NCBI GenBank assembly: GCA_009711615.1
Contig: VENI01000002.1
Coordinates: forward strand, 62,001 to 126,000
Reading direction: 5' to 3'
Length of the DNA stretch: 64,000 bases
Origin: Bacillota bacterium
GTDB lineage: Bacteria > Bacillota > Desulfotomaculia > Desulfotomaculales > Desulfohalotomaculaceae
Under the pieces are notes generated by a model that did no database searches, had not been told where the DNA came from, and saw only the letters and a list, made by a program, of their open reading frames with translations. Positions 45,230 through 53,414 of this stretch are shown piece after piece (positions within the stretch are counted from its first letter, which is position 1; every line of letters begins with the position of its first letter). A program made the position numbers and the translations under genes.

Positions 45230-46066
45230 GTGATCAGAAATAATAGACACAAGTACTCGATATCAGCAATGTGCGGCGTCCTACAATTACCACGCAGTAC
45301 ATATTATTATGAGTCAGAAATTCAAGATTCAAATGAAGAAGAACTGACATCATTAGTTGTTCAGATCTTTCACGATAGCCGTCAGAACTATGGCACACGA
45401 AAGATTAAAGTTGAACTCAAGAAAAAGGGCTGGTTCGTCTCCAGAAGGCGGATTGGGGGAATCATGAAAGAACAAGGTCTGGTTTCTAAATACACCGTTG
45501 CTCAATATAAACCATCTAAAAGCAGTTGTAATGAGTCGAGCCAGGCTAACGAGTTAAATCGTGAATTTCAGCAAGATGAAGAACTAGAAGTTGTTGTCAG
45601 TGACCTAACCTATGTTCGTGTCAACCAAAACTGGCATTATATCTGTGTGATTGTTGACCTTTTTAATCGTGAAATCATTGGTCATAGTACTGGGCCCAAA
45701 AAAGATGCGCAGCTTGTTTACCGGGCCTTCTCATCTATTGAACAGAACTTAAACAAAATTAAAATGTTTCATACAGACCGAGGCAATGAATTCAAAAACA
45801 AACTGATTGATGACGCTCTTGAAACCTTTGATATTCAACGTTCTTTGAGTTTAAAGGGCTCCCCTTACGACAACGCTGTAGCTGAGGCTATGTTTAAAGT
45901 TATCAAGACCGAATTTGTTAATGGCACTCATTTTGAAAGCCAAACAGAACTGAATTTAGAATTATTTGATTATGTTCACTGGTTTAATCATATTCGCATA
46001 CACGGAACACTAGGGTATTTGAGCCCTATTGAATTCAAGTCTAAGTACCTTAAAAAAATTGTTTAG
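45230..46066 (+). CDS. IS3-family transposase OrfB (DDE integrase)
   Basis: The 278-aa DDE transposase has an N-terminal HTH_21-like domain (YGTRKIKVELKKKGWFVSRRR region) and the rve core. The catalytic residues are Asp in VVSDLTYVRV, Asp in MFHTDRGNEF, and Glu in YDNAVAEAMFKVIKTEF, followed by the family's Lys/Arg. The start is GTG. No stop or frameshift is visible, so the element may still move. Confidence 0.92.
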   Translation: MIRNNRHKYSISAMCGVLQLPRSTYYYESEIQDSNEEELTSLVVQIFHDSRQNYGTRKIKVELKKKGWFVSRRRIGGIMKEQGLVSKYTVAQYKPSKSSCNESSQANELNREFQQDEELEVVVSDLTYVRVNQNWHYICVIVDLFNREIIGHSTGPKKDAQLVYRAFSSIEQNLNKIKMFHTDRGNEFKNKLIDDALETFDIQRSLSLKGSPYDNAVAEAMFKVIKTEFVNGTHFESQTELNLELFDYVHWFNHIRIHGTLGYLSPIEFKSKYLKKIV

Positions 46067-46086
46067 TTTAGTGTTGACAATCCAAT

Positions 46087-46657
46087 CATAGAATCTCCTT
46101 CTTAGTAACCTCAAAGATCTTCTTAGTAAGCCATGGACAGCGAACGTCTACACAGGCACAGTCCTTCGTAGATTACCGAAAGTTGTCGCAGTTCTCTCAA
46201 TTCCATAGGGTGTATACGACATATGTCGGTAACATTCCCTTAATATGTTCGCCGTTGTGAAAGTTCCATCGGTCATCTTCTAAAATCAACGTCACATTAT
46301 AGACATTAGCAACAGATTAAAACAAACCTATTTTTCGTCTTGTTATCGCAATGGGCTACTTACCATTAGGAATGGTGAATATGTTTAATTTATTAGGTGA
46401 TTATGTAAATTTCTACATTTATTATTATTAACCTTTGGTGAAAAATAGCACATTTAGTCGAATGAGAACACTTTTGACAAAGATTTAAAGTCATTATTCA
46501 AGTTGCTAAATTATTTAGATTGGATTTTTATTAGAGTGTTTACAGAGAATATATCTCTCTGCCCCCTGGTATCATCCATAAGGGGTTCCATTTTGGAGTT
46601 GAAAACTATAAATATAGCAAAAAGTTAGCGTGTTTTTAAGAACCAAAAATCAGATTT
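46087..46657. other. Non-coding/decayed stretch right of the IS3 element
   Basis: No intact gene. A minus-strand frame at about 46198-46312 encodes LILEDDRWNFHNGEHI and then stops, looking like a gene remnant. The displaced ribosome-binding site of the 44551-44865 gene lies at 46094-46099. The rest is AT-rich with nothing recognisable. Confidence 0.45.
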
Positions 46658-47355
46658 TTAACATAAAAATAACCACATCTCGAAGTATGAGATGTGGTTA
46701 TTTAGTATTCGGAAAAGTCTCTGAGGGGTAAGTTCTGCCAGTAGTTCTGTTTGGTACATTTGATAGTAAAAGCAACATTTTGGAAACAATATACAGGAGT
46801 TTTCATCTTTGGCCCTCCCGAGTAGTTCTGAAACTGTACTCTTACCACAGTTACATGCTTTCCCTATTTCTCTTAAGGATAATCCTGCTTCATATTTCAG
46901 CCTTAAAATTTCTCTTACTTTTAGCATCTCCAGTCTCCTCACCGTTTGGCCCTATAATCTATCTAATTAAAGAGTACCAGTATTTTTTATTTACTCGACA
47001 AGGTGTCCGGATGTGCCGTTATACTGTTCGAATGTTTCCGTAATAGGTGTCCGGATGTGGCCGAAATACTCAGATGCGACTTACCATTATGAAAAGTTTT
47101 ATAATGCCGTTAATCTTGCCAATGAGCTTGCCGAATCGGACCGACCTTTTTGAAAGTGAGATGATGGTAGCCGCCTTAATCGAGTGGAGTAAATAAGCCG
47201 GTCTGTTCAATGCTCTAAGGCATTTTTATGTCATCTACAAGTGGCTCAGTTTTTTTGAAAGTTTTAGCCAAAGTGGTATATTTTTACTGGCGTTAGTGGC
47301 TCACTTTTTTCTGGCGACTGGCTCAGTTATTTCTTGACAATCGCAGAGTGTTTTC
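46658..47355 (-). pseudogene. istA: IS21-family remnant: IstA N-terminus and terminal repeats
   Basis: The minus-strand frame at 46658-46942 begins with the IS21 IstA helix-turn-helix (LKVREILRLKYEAGLSLREI, then CGKSTVSELLGRA). It then loses similarity after about 45 residues, so the other ~450 residues are gone. Upstream, AGGTGTCCGGATGTG occurs at 47001-47015 and again at 47045-47059. TGGCTCA[GC]TT occurs three times between 47240 and 47335. Multiple short terminal repeats of this kind are typical of IS21 ends, and two different sets suggest two decayed insertions. Confidence 0.65.
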
Positions 47356-47427
47356 TGGATCATGTAGGGTAATAATAATTTGGATAATTGGAAAAATAGT
47401 ATTAAATAAAATTAGGAGGTAGATAAT

Positions 47428-47646
47428 TTGAGACAACTTACTCCATCAGAACTCTTATCGTTAAGAGAAATGCTCCAGATGGAAAGTAACGCATTGGCTA
47501 AAGGAAAGGCTACCCTAGCAATGATTACTGATAATGATTTAAGAAAAGTTGCTGAAAACAGTATTGAAGCTATGGATGGAAGGGTAAGAGGTCTACAGCA
47601 ATTTATTGCTGAAAATAAAGTTATTCGTTCAGAGGAGGTTCAATAA
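47428..47646 (+). CDS. Small spore-coat-associated protein (coat F partner)
   Basis: The TTG start lies behind TAGGAGGT. The 72-aa helical protein (LTPSELLSLREMLQMESNAL, then RGLQQFIAEN) resembles the small proteins encoded just before CotF-type coat genes in Clostridia. It ends 1 base before the next start. It has no membrane segment or signal peptide. The assignment rests on pattern and neighbour. Confidence 0.65.
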   Translation: MRQLTPSELLSLREMLQMESNALAKGKATLAMITDNDLRKVAENSIEAMDGRVRGLQQFIAENKVIRSEEVQ

Positions 47647-47647
47647 T

Positions 47648-47956
47648 ATGCCTTCATTATTTAGTGGGATTATGGGTGGAGATAACGCACCATCAATAAC
47701 AAATGAGATTATTGCCAATGATATGCTGGCTGGAGCCAAAGCAGCTGCCCAAGGATACCTTAATGCAGCTATTGAGGCTTCAACTCCTGAATTAAAGAAT
47801 CTCTTTAGTAGTAATGTTACCCAAGTCTTACAAGGACAGCAAACCATAAGTGAGTTGGCCTTAAGAAAAAATTGGTATAGTCCCTATAAACCCGAAGCCG
47901 AACAGTTAAAAGAAACTATGCAGTTTTCTGAAAATATGACAAGAAGTCACGCATAA
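47648..47956 (+). CDS. CotF-family spore coat protein
   Basis: The ATG at 47648 has GAGGAGG 8-14 bases upstream. The 102-aa protein carries the coat F domain: ITNEIIANDMLAGAKAAAQGY near residues 17-37, ATPELKNLF-like ASTPELKNLF, and LRKNWYSPYKPEAEQL near the end. Coat F proteins are deposited on the endospore surface. It is co-transcribed with the helical protein upstream and ends in a strong terminator, and supports a spore-forming host. Confidence 0.85.
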   Translation: MPSLFSGIMGGDNAPSITNEIIANDMLAGAKAAAQGYLNAAIEASTPELKNLFSSNVTQVLQGQQTISELALRKNWYSPYKPEAEQLKETMQFSENMTRSHA

Positions 47957-47967
47957 AATTACTACTC

Positions 47968-48015
47968 AAAAGTAAATGCGTAACAGTAATACTTGTGTTA
48001 TGCATTTACTTTTTT
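47968..48015 (+). terminator. Terminator after coat protein genes
   Basis: AAAAGTAAATGC / GCATTTACTTTT stem (extended through TAACA / TGTTA with a bulge), then T-rich sequence. A second stem, AACCCCTGG / CCAGGGGTT, lies at 48026-48051. Confidence 0.8.
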
Positions 48016-48156
48016 ACACGCAGCAAACCCCTGGATATTTTACCAGGGGTTCTATTGAATCTGCTTTTCCTTTTGAAGTAAAATGTATTGCATTTAAAAT
48101 TAAGTAAATTTAATATATAAATGAGTTTTGTTTAAAAGTTTTTAATTAGTTTTTAA

Positions 48157-48588
48157 TCAACCAATATTTTCATTTATAAATTTGCCTATATTATCGATGG
48201 CTTGATTTGCTTCAGGTACAAATCCAGCAAAAAGTTGAAAAGCATGCCACATGTCGTCCCATACTTCCAATGTAACATTAACTTCGGCTTCTCTTACCCG
48301 CTCTGCTAACCTAGTGGAATCACTTAATAGTATCTCATGATCACCTACCTGGATTAGTAGGCTTGGAAATCCGTTAAAATTTTGTCTTATTGGAGATAGA
48401 ATAGGTGGCTTTATAGTTAGGTTACCTAGATAACGTTCTGCGTTTATTTCACAACCCTTTAGATTACACATAAAGTCCAATTCTGCTCGGGTATTATAGG
48501 ATTCTCCATCAAAGTTTATAATGTCTCCCCATGGAGACAATACAAATGCGGCGGCTGGCAGTGGGTCTTTCGAATCGTGTAGTGATAA
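48157..48588 (-). pseudogene. Alpha/beta hydrolase (HSL family), C-terminal fragment
   Basis: In frame from 48588 (just after an in-frame TAA) the sequence reads DSKDPLPAAAFVLSPWGDI and continues with FPSLLIQVGDHEILLSDS (catalytic Asp region) and DDMWHAFQLFAGF (catalytic His). This is the C-terminal ~140 residues of a hormone-sensitive-lipase-type esterase; the N-terminal half with HGG and GDSAG is missing. A short related piece lies at 59168-59240. Non-functional as it stands. Confidence 0.75.
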
Positions 48589-49017
48589 TTATGATGAATT
48601 TCAAAAAAATTATAACCAAGGGATTGGCAAATGACAGAAAGATTATTTTTGAGGAGTTTCATAATGACTAAACCTATTATTCATATAGAATTTTCTTCTG
48701 GGTGCAGAGCTTAACACCTCCATATAGCATTTAATTTTTATCATAACAAATAGATAGTCAGTAATCTGTTGAAATAGAAATCCCTATACTAATATAATTA
48801 AAATTTGGCAGCAGAAGTATTTAAGGCACCATTTTTATATCGCCAATATACCTATGCTATCTTATATCCCTTATAATTATAACTATGAGTTAGCTGTCCA
48901 TTGTTTTTAAGATATAGATTGTCCAAGGTGCAATGGTTGTCTCATTAATCCATTGGAAGGGGTCACTTGTGACTGTCAAGTAAGTTTGAACAAATTTTAG
49001 CAAATAAGATTTAACAC
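48589..49017. other. Gene-free stretch with short fragments
   Basis: A + strand 16-codon frame with a good GAGGAG site starts at 48663 but resembles nothing. A short + strand frame near 48915-49000 contains CPRCNGC and CDC, like a zinc-ribbon scrap. No supported gene. Confidence 0.3.
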
Positions 49018-49419
49018 CTAGTTATTTCCAAAAGTGGTTTCTCTGTGTGTTATTCTGTAGCTGTCACCTGTAAGGTTTATCACCTCACTCCTGTGGATAA
49101 GTCGATCTAATATAGCAGCAGCTACTGCTGGGTCACCGAGTAGTTCTGCCCAATCCTCCGGACCTTTGTTAGATGTTATAACCACAGAAGTCCGACCATA
49201 GAGTTTATTAACAAGTTGAAAAAATAGGTTACCTTCTTGACGGTTCATGGCCAAGAACATCAAATCATCAATTATTACAAGATCAGAAGAAATAATCCGC
49301 TTTAATTTTATCTTTGAACTCCGTGCAATTTCTTCAGTTTTAAGGATATGCACCAAATCATCCATGGTCGTAAAACTCACTTTATAGCCCATATGTGCAG
49401 CCTTTAGCCCTAAATTAAT
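49018..49419 (-). pseudogene. istB: IS21-family helper ATPase IstB, 5' truncated
   Basis: The frame runs from 49419 with INLGLKAAHMGYKVSFTTMD, then SDLVIIDDLMFLAMNRQE (Walker B) and SVVITSNKGPEDWAELLGD, ending IHRSEVINLTGDSYR. This is the C-terminal half of IstB; the Walker A region and N-terminal domain are gone. It lies at higher coordinate than the istA fragment though both are minus, the reverse of istA-istB order. The two therefore come from separate insertions or a rearrangement. Confidence 0.85.
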
Positions 49420-49486
49420 CTAAGAAGCCTCTGAACAGATCTCTGTTGAAATGTCTTTCTCTAAAATACCTAAGTATCTGGTTTTT

Positions 49487-50134
49487 TTAAACCAAACCAA
49501 GGTTATTTAACAACGCGAGGATTACTAATCCTTGCGTCAATGTTGCCAAAAGAGCAAAGCCTACACCCAAATTACTAGTACCTCCAGCCTTAGCTAACTC
49601 TTCCTTTTGCTTTTCGATATCGTTATATTGACACATTATTTCATTAACTTTTTTCTTTGCATGCATATAATAGAGCCTATTAGCGTTTATGCCGAAAATA
49701 ATTAATAAAATTATACCCAAAATGTTATTGACCACTCTAACATCTTCAATATATTTTGGAGCTCCTAGAGCAATTAAAGATAAATCAAAAACAAAAAATA
49801 TTATGACAGTAATCAAAATATAGCTATACATTTTTCGATATCCAGCCCAACATAGGGTACAAAAAGAAGCTGGCCAGTGCCACCTAGGAGTTATATCATT
49901 TTTAATATTATTAAATTGCCTAAGATAATAATCTGCTTCATCACCAATAAAAATTTTTAAAGCACCCTTTTCCGTCAACTGGCCGTTTTCTTCTATTTGC
50001 ACTTCTTTTTTATTAGGAGTATCTAAGAAATTACTTTTTAGATTTTGCTCATCCAGACTGCATATTTCGCAACATATTACCTGGCCAGTACCATGATTAA
50101 TCTTTGTTTTTTCACCACATATTTCGCACTTCAA
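49487..50134 (-). CDS. Membrane protein with N-terminal zinc ribbon and DUF2628-like segment
   Basis: The TTG at 50134 is chosen, because AAAGGAG is 7 bases upstream; the ORF extends to 50179 without support. The 215-aa protein starts with a treble-clef-like pair CEICGEK ... CCEICS, then a polar linker. The segment PRWHWPASFCTLCWAGYRKMY precedes two membrane helices, which is typical of DUF2628-type proteins, and a third hydrophobic C-terminal helix follows. The function is unknown. It may be a small envelope sensor or scaffold. The region 50135-50597 upstream has no gene but contains repeat copy C. Confidence 0.65.
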   Translation of the reverse strand: MKCEICGEKTKINHGTGQVICCEICSLDEQNLKSNFLDTPNKKEVQIEENGQLTEKGALKIFIGDEADYYLRQFNNIKNDITPRWHWPASFCTLCWAGYRKMYSYILITVIIFFVFDLSLIALGAPKYIEDVRVVNNILGIILLIIFGINANRLYYMHAKKKVNEIMCQYNDIEKQKEELAKAGGTSNLGVGFALLATLTQGLVILALLNNLGLV

Positions 50135-50507
50135 TGACAAGCTCCTTTCATTTAAAATGAGTTTTATATAGATAATCATAGATAATCATTTCTTTGGTTC
50201 AACAAAGTAAATTACTTGGAAGGTTACTGATTTAAGTAGAATTATTTTTATGGCCATCTGTGATTGTCAAGATTTAGCTTATAATTCATTAGTTAGACAA
50301 TAATAAAGCTAATAACCATCTCAATTAATTTATTCATCAATACCTACACCTTTAGCTAGCTGTTTAAAATAAAAATATAGGTAGGTATAAATAGCAATAA
50401 CGGGTAACTTACATTGATGAATAACTTATTCATCGTTATGTGGGTTTATGTATGCTACTTAACAAAAAATCTATCGCATCTAGAACCCCATACTTACAAG
50501 TCTTTAG

Positions 50508-50558
50508 CCCCTCCCCACTTTTTTCATCAACCTTTTCAATAAATATTATGTAAACTAG
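50508..50558 (+). repeat. Dispersed repeat, copy C
   Basis: CCCCTCCCCAC followed after about 20 bases by AAATATTATGTAAACTAG (50541-50558). It matches the right half of copies A, B and D. It lies 39 bases from the 3' end of the minus-strand SPFH gene. Confidence 0.6.
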
Positions 50559-50597
50559 AGTAATTTTTAAGTGAGTTCATTAACTATTTATTTGAAC

Positions 50598-51455
50598 TTA
50601 CTTTGCTTTATTTACGTCAACAAAAGGCATAGCCCCGCCAGTTACATTAGGTAAGTTTCCATCCCATTTTTCGATAGCTTTTAATTGAGCCTCAATTCTC
50701 CGAAGTTCAACAAGTTCTGGGGTTACGTTTTGCTTTTGTATTCTTAATGCTTCCGCCTCTGCTTTAGCCCGCTCTATCTGTTGTTTAGCCTCAATTTGAA
50801 CACGCTCTAAATCTCTTTTAGCTTTCAGTGCTTGCTGTTCAGCGGTTTGTTTAGCTTCAATAGCTTGTTCAAATGCTTTACTAAATCTAAAATCTACAAT
50901 GTTGAAGTTATCGACAATAATGTGATAAGGCACTAATTTGCTTGTAAGCAATTCTTTCATTTCAGCACTTACAACAGGTCTTTTAACAATTAAATCCTCT
51001 GCTGTGTATCTGGCTGTGACAGCTTTTACTGCTTCTTGTACAGCTGGATCAATTACTCTATTATCATAATCTAATCCAATTTCTTGGAATAACTTAGCTG
51101 TGCCATTTGGTTCCAATCTATAGTTTAATGCTATAACAGTAGTTACAGTTTGCATATCTTTGCTGGCAGCACTGCCATCTACTTGTTCTTTTTGCACTTG
51201 TACGTTCATTTGGTGAACTGTTTCATATATTGGAATACGGAAGTGCATACCTTCATCTAACACCGCTTCGGTTTGCACATCACCAAAATGTGTAACTACA
51301 CCTCTGTGACCTGAGTCAATACTAACCCACGGTCTAAAGATTGTTAAAAATAAAATTACACCCACTACAACAAAAATCCATTTTCCTTTACCCTTTAACT
51401 TTTGGATATCTTCGGGATTTATCTTTTCTTCTAGCTTGAAATCATCAAAACCCAT
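50598..51455 (-). CDS. SPFH/prohibitin-family membrane protein
   Basis: The 285-aa protein has one membrane anchor (about residues 28-45, WIFVVVGVILFLTIF) after a charged N-terminus. An SPFH domain follows (SIDSGHRGVVTHFGDVQTEA, then DEGMHFRIPIYETV). After it comes a long coiled coil (EAKQTAEQQALKAKRDLERV, continuing) and a short hydrophilic tail. Prohibitin-like proteins form ring assemblies at the membrane and modulate FtsH-type proteases or microdomains. The start has GGGGGAGAT upstream. The 51456-51867 interval upstream is AT-rich with no gene. Confidence 0.88.
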   Translation of the reverse strand: MGFDDFKLEEKINPEDIQKLKGKGKWIFVVVGVILFLTIFRPWVSIDSGHRGVVTHFGDVQTEAVLDEGMHFRIPIYETVHQMNVQVQKEQVDGSAASKDMQTVTTVIALNYRLEPNGTAKLFQEIGLDYDNRVIDPAVQEAVKAVTARYTAEDLIVKRPVVSAEMKELLTSKLVPYHIIVDNFNIVDFRFSKAFEQAIEAKQTAEQQALKAKRDLERVQIEAKQQIERAKAEAEALRIQKQNVTPELVELRRIEAQLKAIEKWDGNLPNVTGGAMPFVDVNKAK

Positions 51456-51867
51456 AGTTTACTATCTCCCCCTCTCGATTATTTATTTTTGCTGCTTAAG
51501 AGTTATAATTGCAATACTATAAGCAACTTTTTAATTATGTAGTTTAACTATTGCCCCAAAAACCCCCTTGTAAAATAAATAAATAATGTTTTTTATCGAC
51601 CTTATGGACATAATTTTAGTTTAAATGACATTTATTAGTCAACTATTATTGGGTATTTTATTACTAATATTGTATGTAATTAGATATAACAAAGTTGAAA
51701 TAGGTACTAGCAGGAATTGGGATATAGGGCTAAGTAAATGATTTTCGAAGCACTAATGGGGAGTCTTAGCTAATTGAACAATTATGGTATCTATGATAAA
51801 GTTAGATGAATTTCAAATGTGAGGTGGAATTAGCATTATATATCCAACTGGAAATAAGAAGGAACCC

Positions 51868-52710
51868 ATGACAATTTTACCTAACATGAGTCGTCAAAAT
51901 TTACGAGCAGACTGTGGAAATTGTTTTGGCATTTGCTGTGTTGCACTGTATTTTTCAGCTTCAGAAGGCTTCCCAATAGACAAAGATGCTGGTAAGCCTT
52001 GCCTCAACCTAAGATCCGATTTTCGCTGTGACGTTCACAAGAACCTCTGGGAACTAGGGCTAAAAGGTTGTATTGCTTACGACTGTTTTGGTGCAGGGCA
52101 AAAGGTTGCCCAAGTTACCTATGGCGGTCGTGACTGGCGGCAAGTTCCAGAATCTGCGAAGCTAATTTATGAAGTTTTCCAGATCATGCGACAACTCCAT
52201 GAAATGCTCTGGTATCTGACAGAAGCACTTACACTGCAGCCATGCTGCCATATTCATGGTGAGCTCAACTCCATGCACAAGAAGACAGAAGGTCTAACTC
52301 TCTTAAGTCCTGCCTCGCTTCTAGAATTGGATGTGGCAGCACATCGAGCAGATGTTAATAAGCTACTTCTAAAAACCAGCGAGCTAGTGCGAGCCAAAGT
52401 TATCCTTGAGACAAAGACTTTTTCCAAGCGTCAAAATAAAAATGACCGAGGATTAGATCTTATTGGTGCAGACCTCAGAAGAAGCGATCTGAGAGGTGGA
52501 AATCTAAGAGGAGCCTACCTTATTGCGGCTAATCTCAAAGGGGCCAATTTAAGTGGAGTTGATTTCATCGGAGCTGATTTACGAGATGCTGACCTTAGGG
52601 GAGCCGACCTCACCCATAGTATCTTTATCACCCAAGCCCAGATTAACACGGCGAAAGGGGATTCTAACACAAAGTTACCAATGTCTCTAAGTCGACCTGC
52701 GTACTGGTAA
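51868..52710 (+). CDS. Cys-rich/pentapeptide-repeat protein
   Basis: The 280-aa protein has an N-terminal cysteine-rich domain (DCGNCFGICCVAL, then GKPCLNL, FRCDVHKNL and GLKGCIAYDCFGAG) like the YkgJ-type CxxCxxxCC cluster-binding fold. A helical middle follows. The C-terminal quadrilateral beta-helix, from about residue 190, is made of A(D/N)LxX pentapeptide repeats (LIGADLRRSDLRGGNLRGA, continuing through about nine rungs). Similar two-domain proteins occur in Bacillus. The function is not known. An alternative start is the ATG at 51886. Confidence 0.8.
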   Translation: MTILPNMSRQNLRADCGNCFGICCVALYFSASEGFPIDKDAGKPCLNLRSDFRCDVHKNLWELGLKGCIAYDCFGAGQKVAQVTYGGRDWRQVPESAKLIYEVFQIMRQLHEMLWYLTEALTLQPCCHIHGELNSMHKKTEGLTLLSPASLLELDVAAHRADVNKLLLKTSELVRAKVILETKTFSKRQNKNDRGLDLIGADLRRSDLRGGNLRGAYLIAANLKGANLSGVDFIGADLRDADLRGADLTHSIFITQAQINTAKGDSNTKLPMSLSRPAYW

Positions 52711-52789
52711 TTTTGATTAAGTTTAATTATTACTGCAGAGTATAAGAATATCACGAACAGAAGGTAGTCTCTAATGATAAATAGATTGA

Positions 52790-53200
52790 TTACTTAGCTT
52801 TATTATCAATCAACTTTTGAATATAATTGTAATCAATGCTTTCTGATCTGACCTGATAAAAGAATGGGTCTTTCCGGATAATATTGCTGGAGTTGATGAT
52901 AAATTTCTTATACACCGTACCATCTGTCTTATAGATTGTTGTTCTAAAAGAGTATCCCATATAACCTAATGAAATCTTTTCTTTTTTGATAGATACTGCG
53001 TTAAGATTTTCAATGATATGTTCAATATCGGTAACATCTGTAATTATAGCTTCTTTTCCTGTGTTACCATCAAAAATCTCGATTTTAGAAACCTCTGATG
53101 GTGGAATTTTAATTATTGAGGTGGCAACATTCCACCAAATTAAACTGCCAATAATAATGAAAACAATTACACATATTCCAATTAACTCTTTGTTCTTCAT
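52790..53200 (-). CDS. Membrane-anchored hypothetical protein
   Basis: The 136-aa protein has an N-terminal membrane anchor (GICVIVFIIIGSLIWWNVA) and an extracytoplasmic beta-rich domain. Its GNTGKEAIITDVTDIEHIIENL segment looks like the small DUF5301-type domains that contain an isoleucine-rich start. The start has AGGAGTG upstream. No confident family and no obvious partner. The 53201-53414 interval contains the terminator of the next minus-strand gene. Confidence 0.55.
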   Translation of the reverse strand: MKNKELIGICVIVFIIIGSLIWWNVATSIIKIPPSEVSKIEIFDGNTGKEAIITDVTDIEHIIENLNAVSIKKEKISLGYMGYSFRTTIYKTDGTVYKKFIINSSNIIRKDPFFYQVRSESIDYNYIQKLIDNKAK

Positions 53201-53258
53201 ACTCTTTCACTCCTCGCAAACACAGGGACAATTAAGATAGGGGCGGTGGTTAGTGGAT

Positions 53259-53291
53259 TAAAAAAACGGCTGCCAGTGCAGTATAGCAGCC
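53259..53291 (-). terminator. Terminator of the PfkB-AAA-RyR gene
   Basis: On the minus strand GGCTGC / GCAGCC forms a stem with a 12-base loop and is followed by GTTTTTTT. Confidence 0.75.
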
Positions 53292-53414
53292 AGTATTACA
53301 TTCTCTAGATATGTCCCTCGTTTAAGTTATTCTAGTACATGTCTTTAACTAAGATACCTTAAAGGTAAATCCACCCAAGATAAAAGCAAGCCCTATTGTT
53401 CATATATTCTACCA

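Larger units (their letters stand above)
44866..46086 (+). mobile_element. IS3-family insertion sequence, 1.22 kb, apparently intact
   Basis: It holds orfA and orfB. Imperfect terminal inverted repeats of about 25 bases read GGATGGGTTACACTTAGTTA on the left. On the right (46083-46064, minus strand) they read GGATTGTCAACACTAAACTA. A 3-base direct repeat CAT (44863-44865 and 46087-46089) flanks the element and is likely the target duplication. The exact edges are uncertain by 1-3 bases, because the repeat match and the duplication do not give identical ends. Confidence 0.88.

Noticed and set aside
48663-48713. 16-codon frame with a good GAGGAG site
   Set aside because: Too short, unlike any known peptide family, in a decaying region; kept only as a note.
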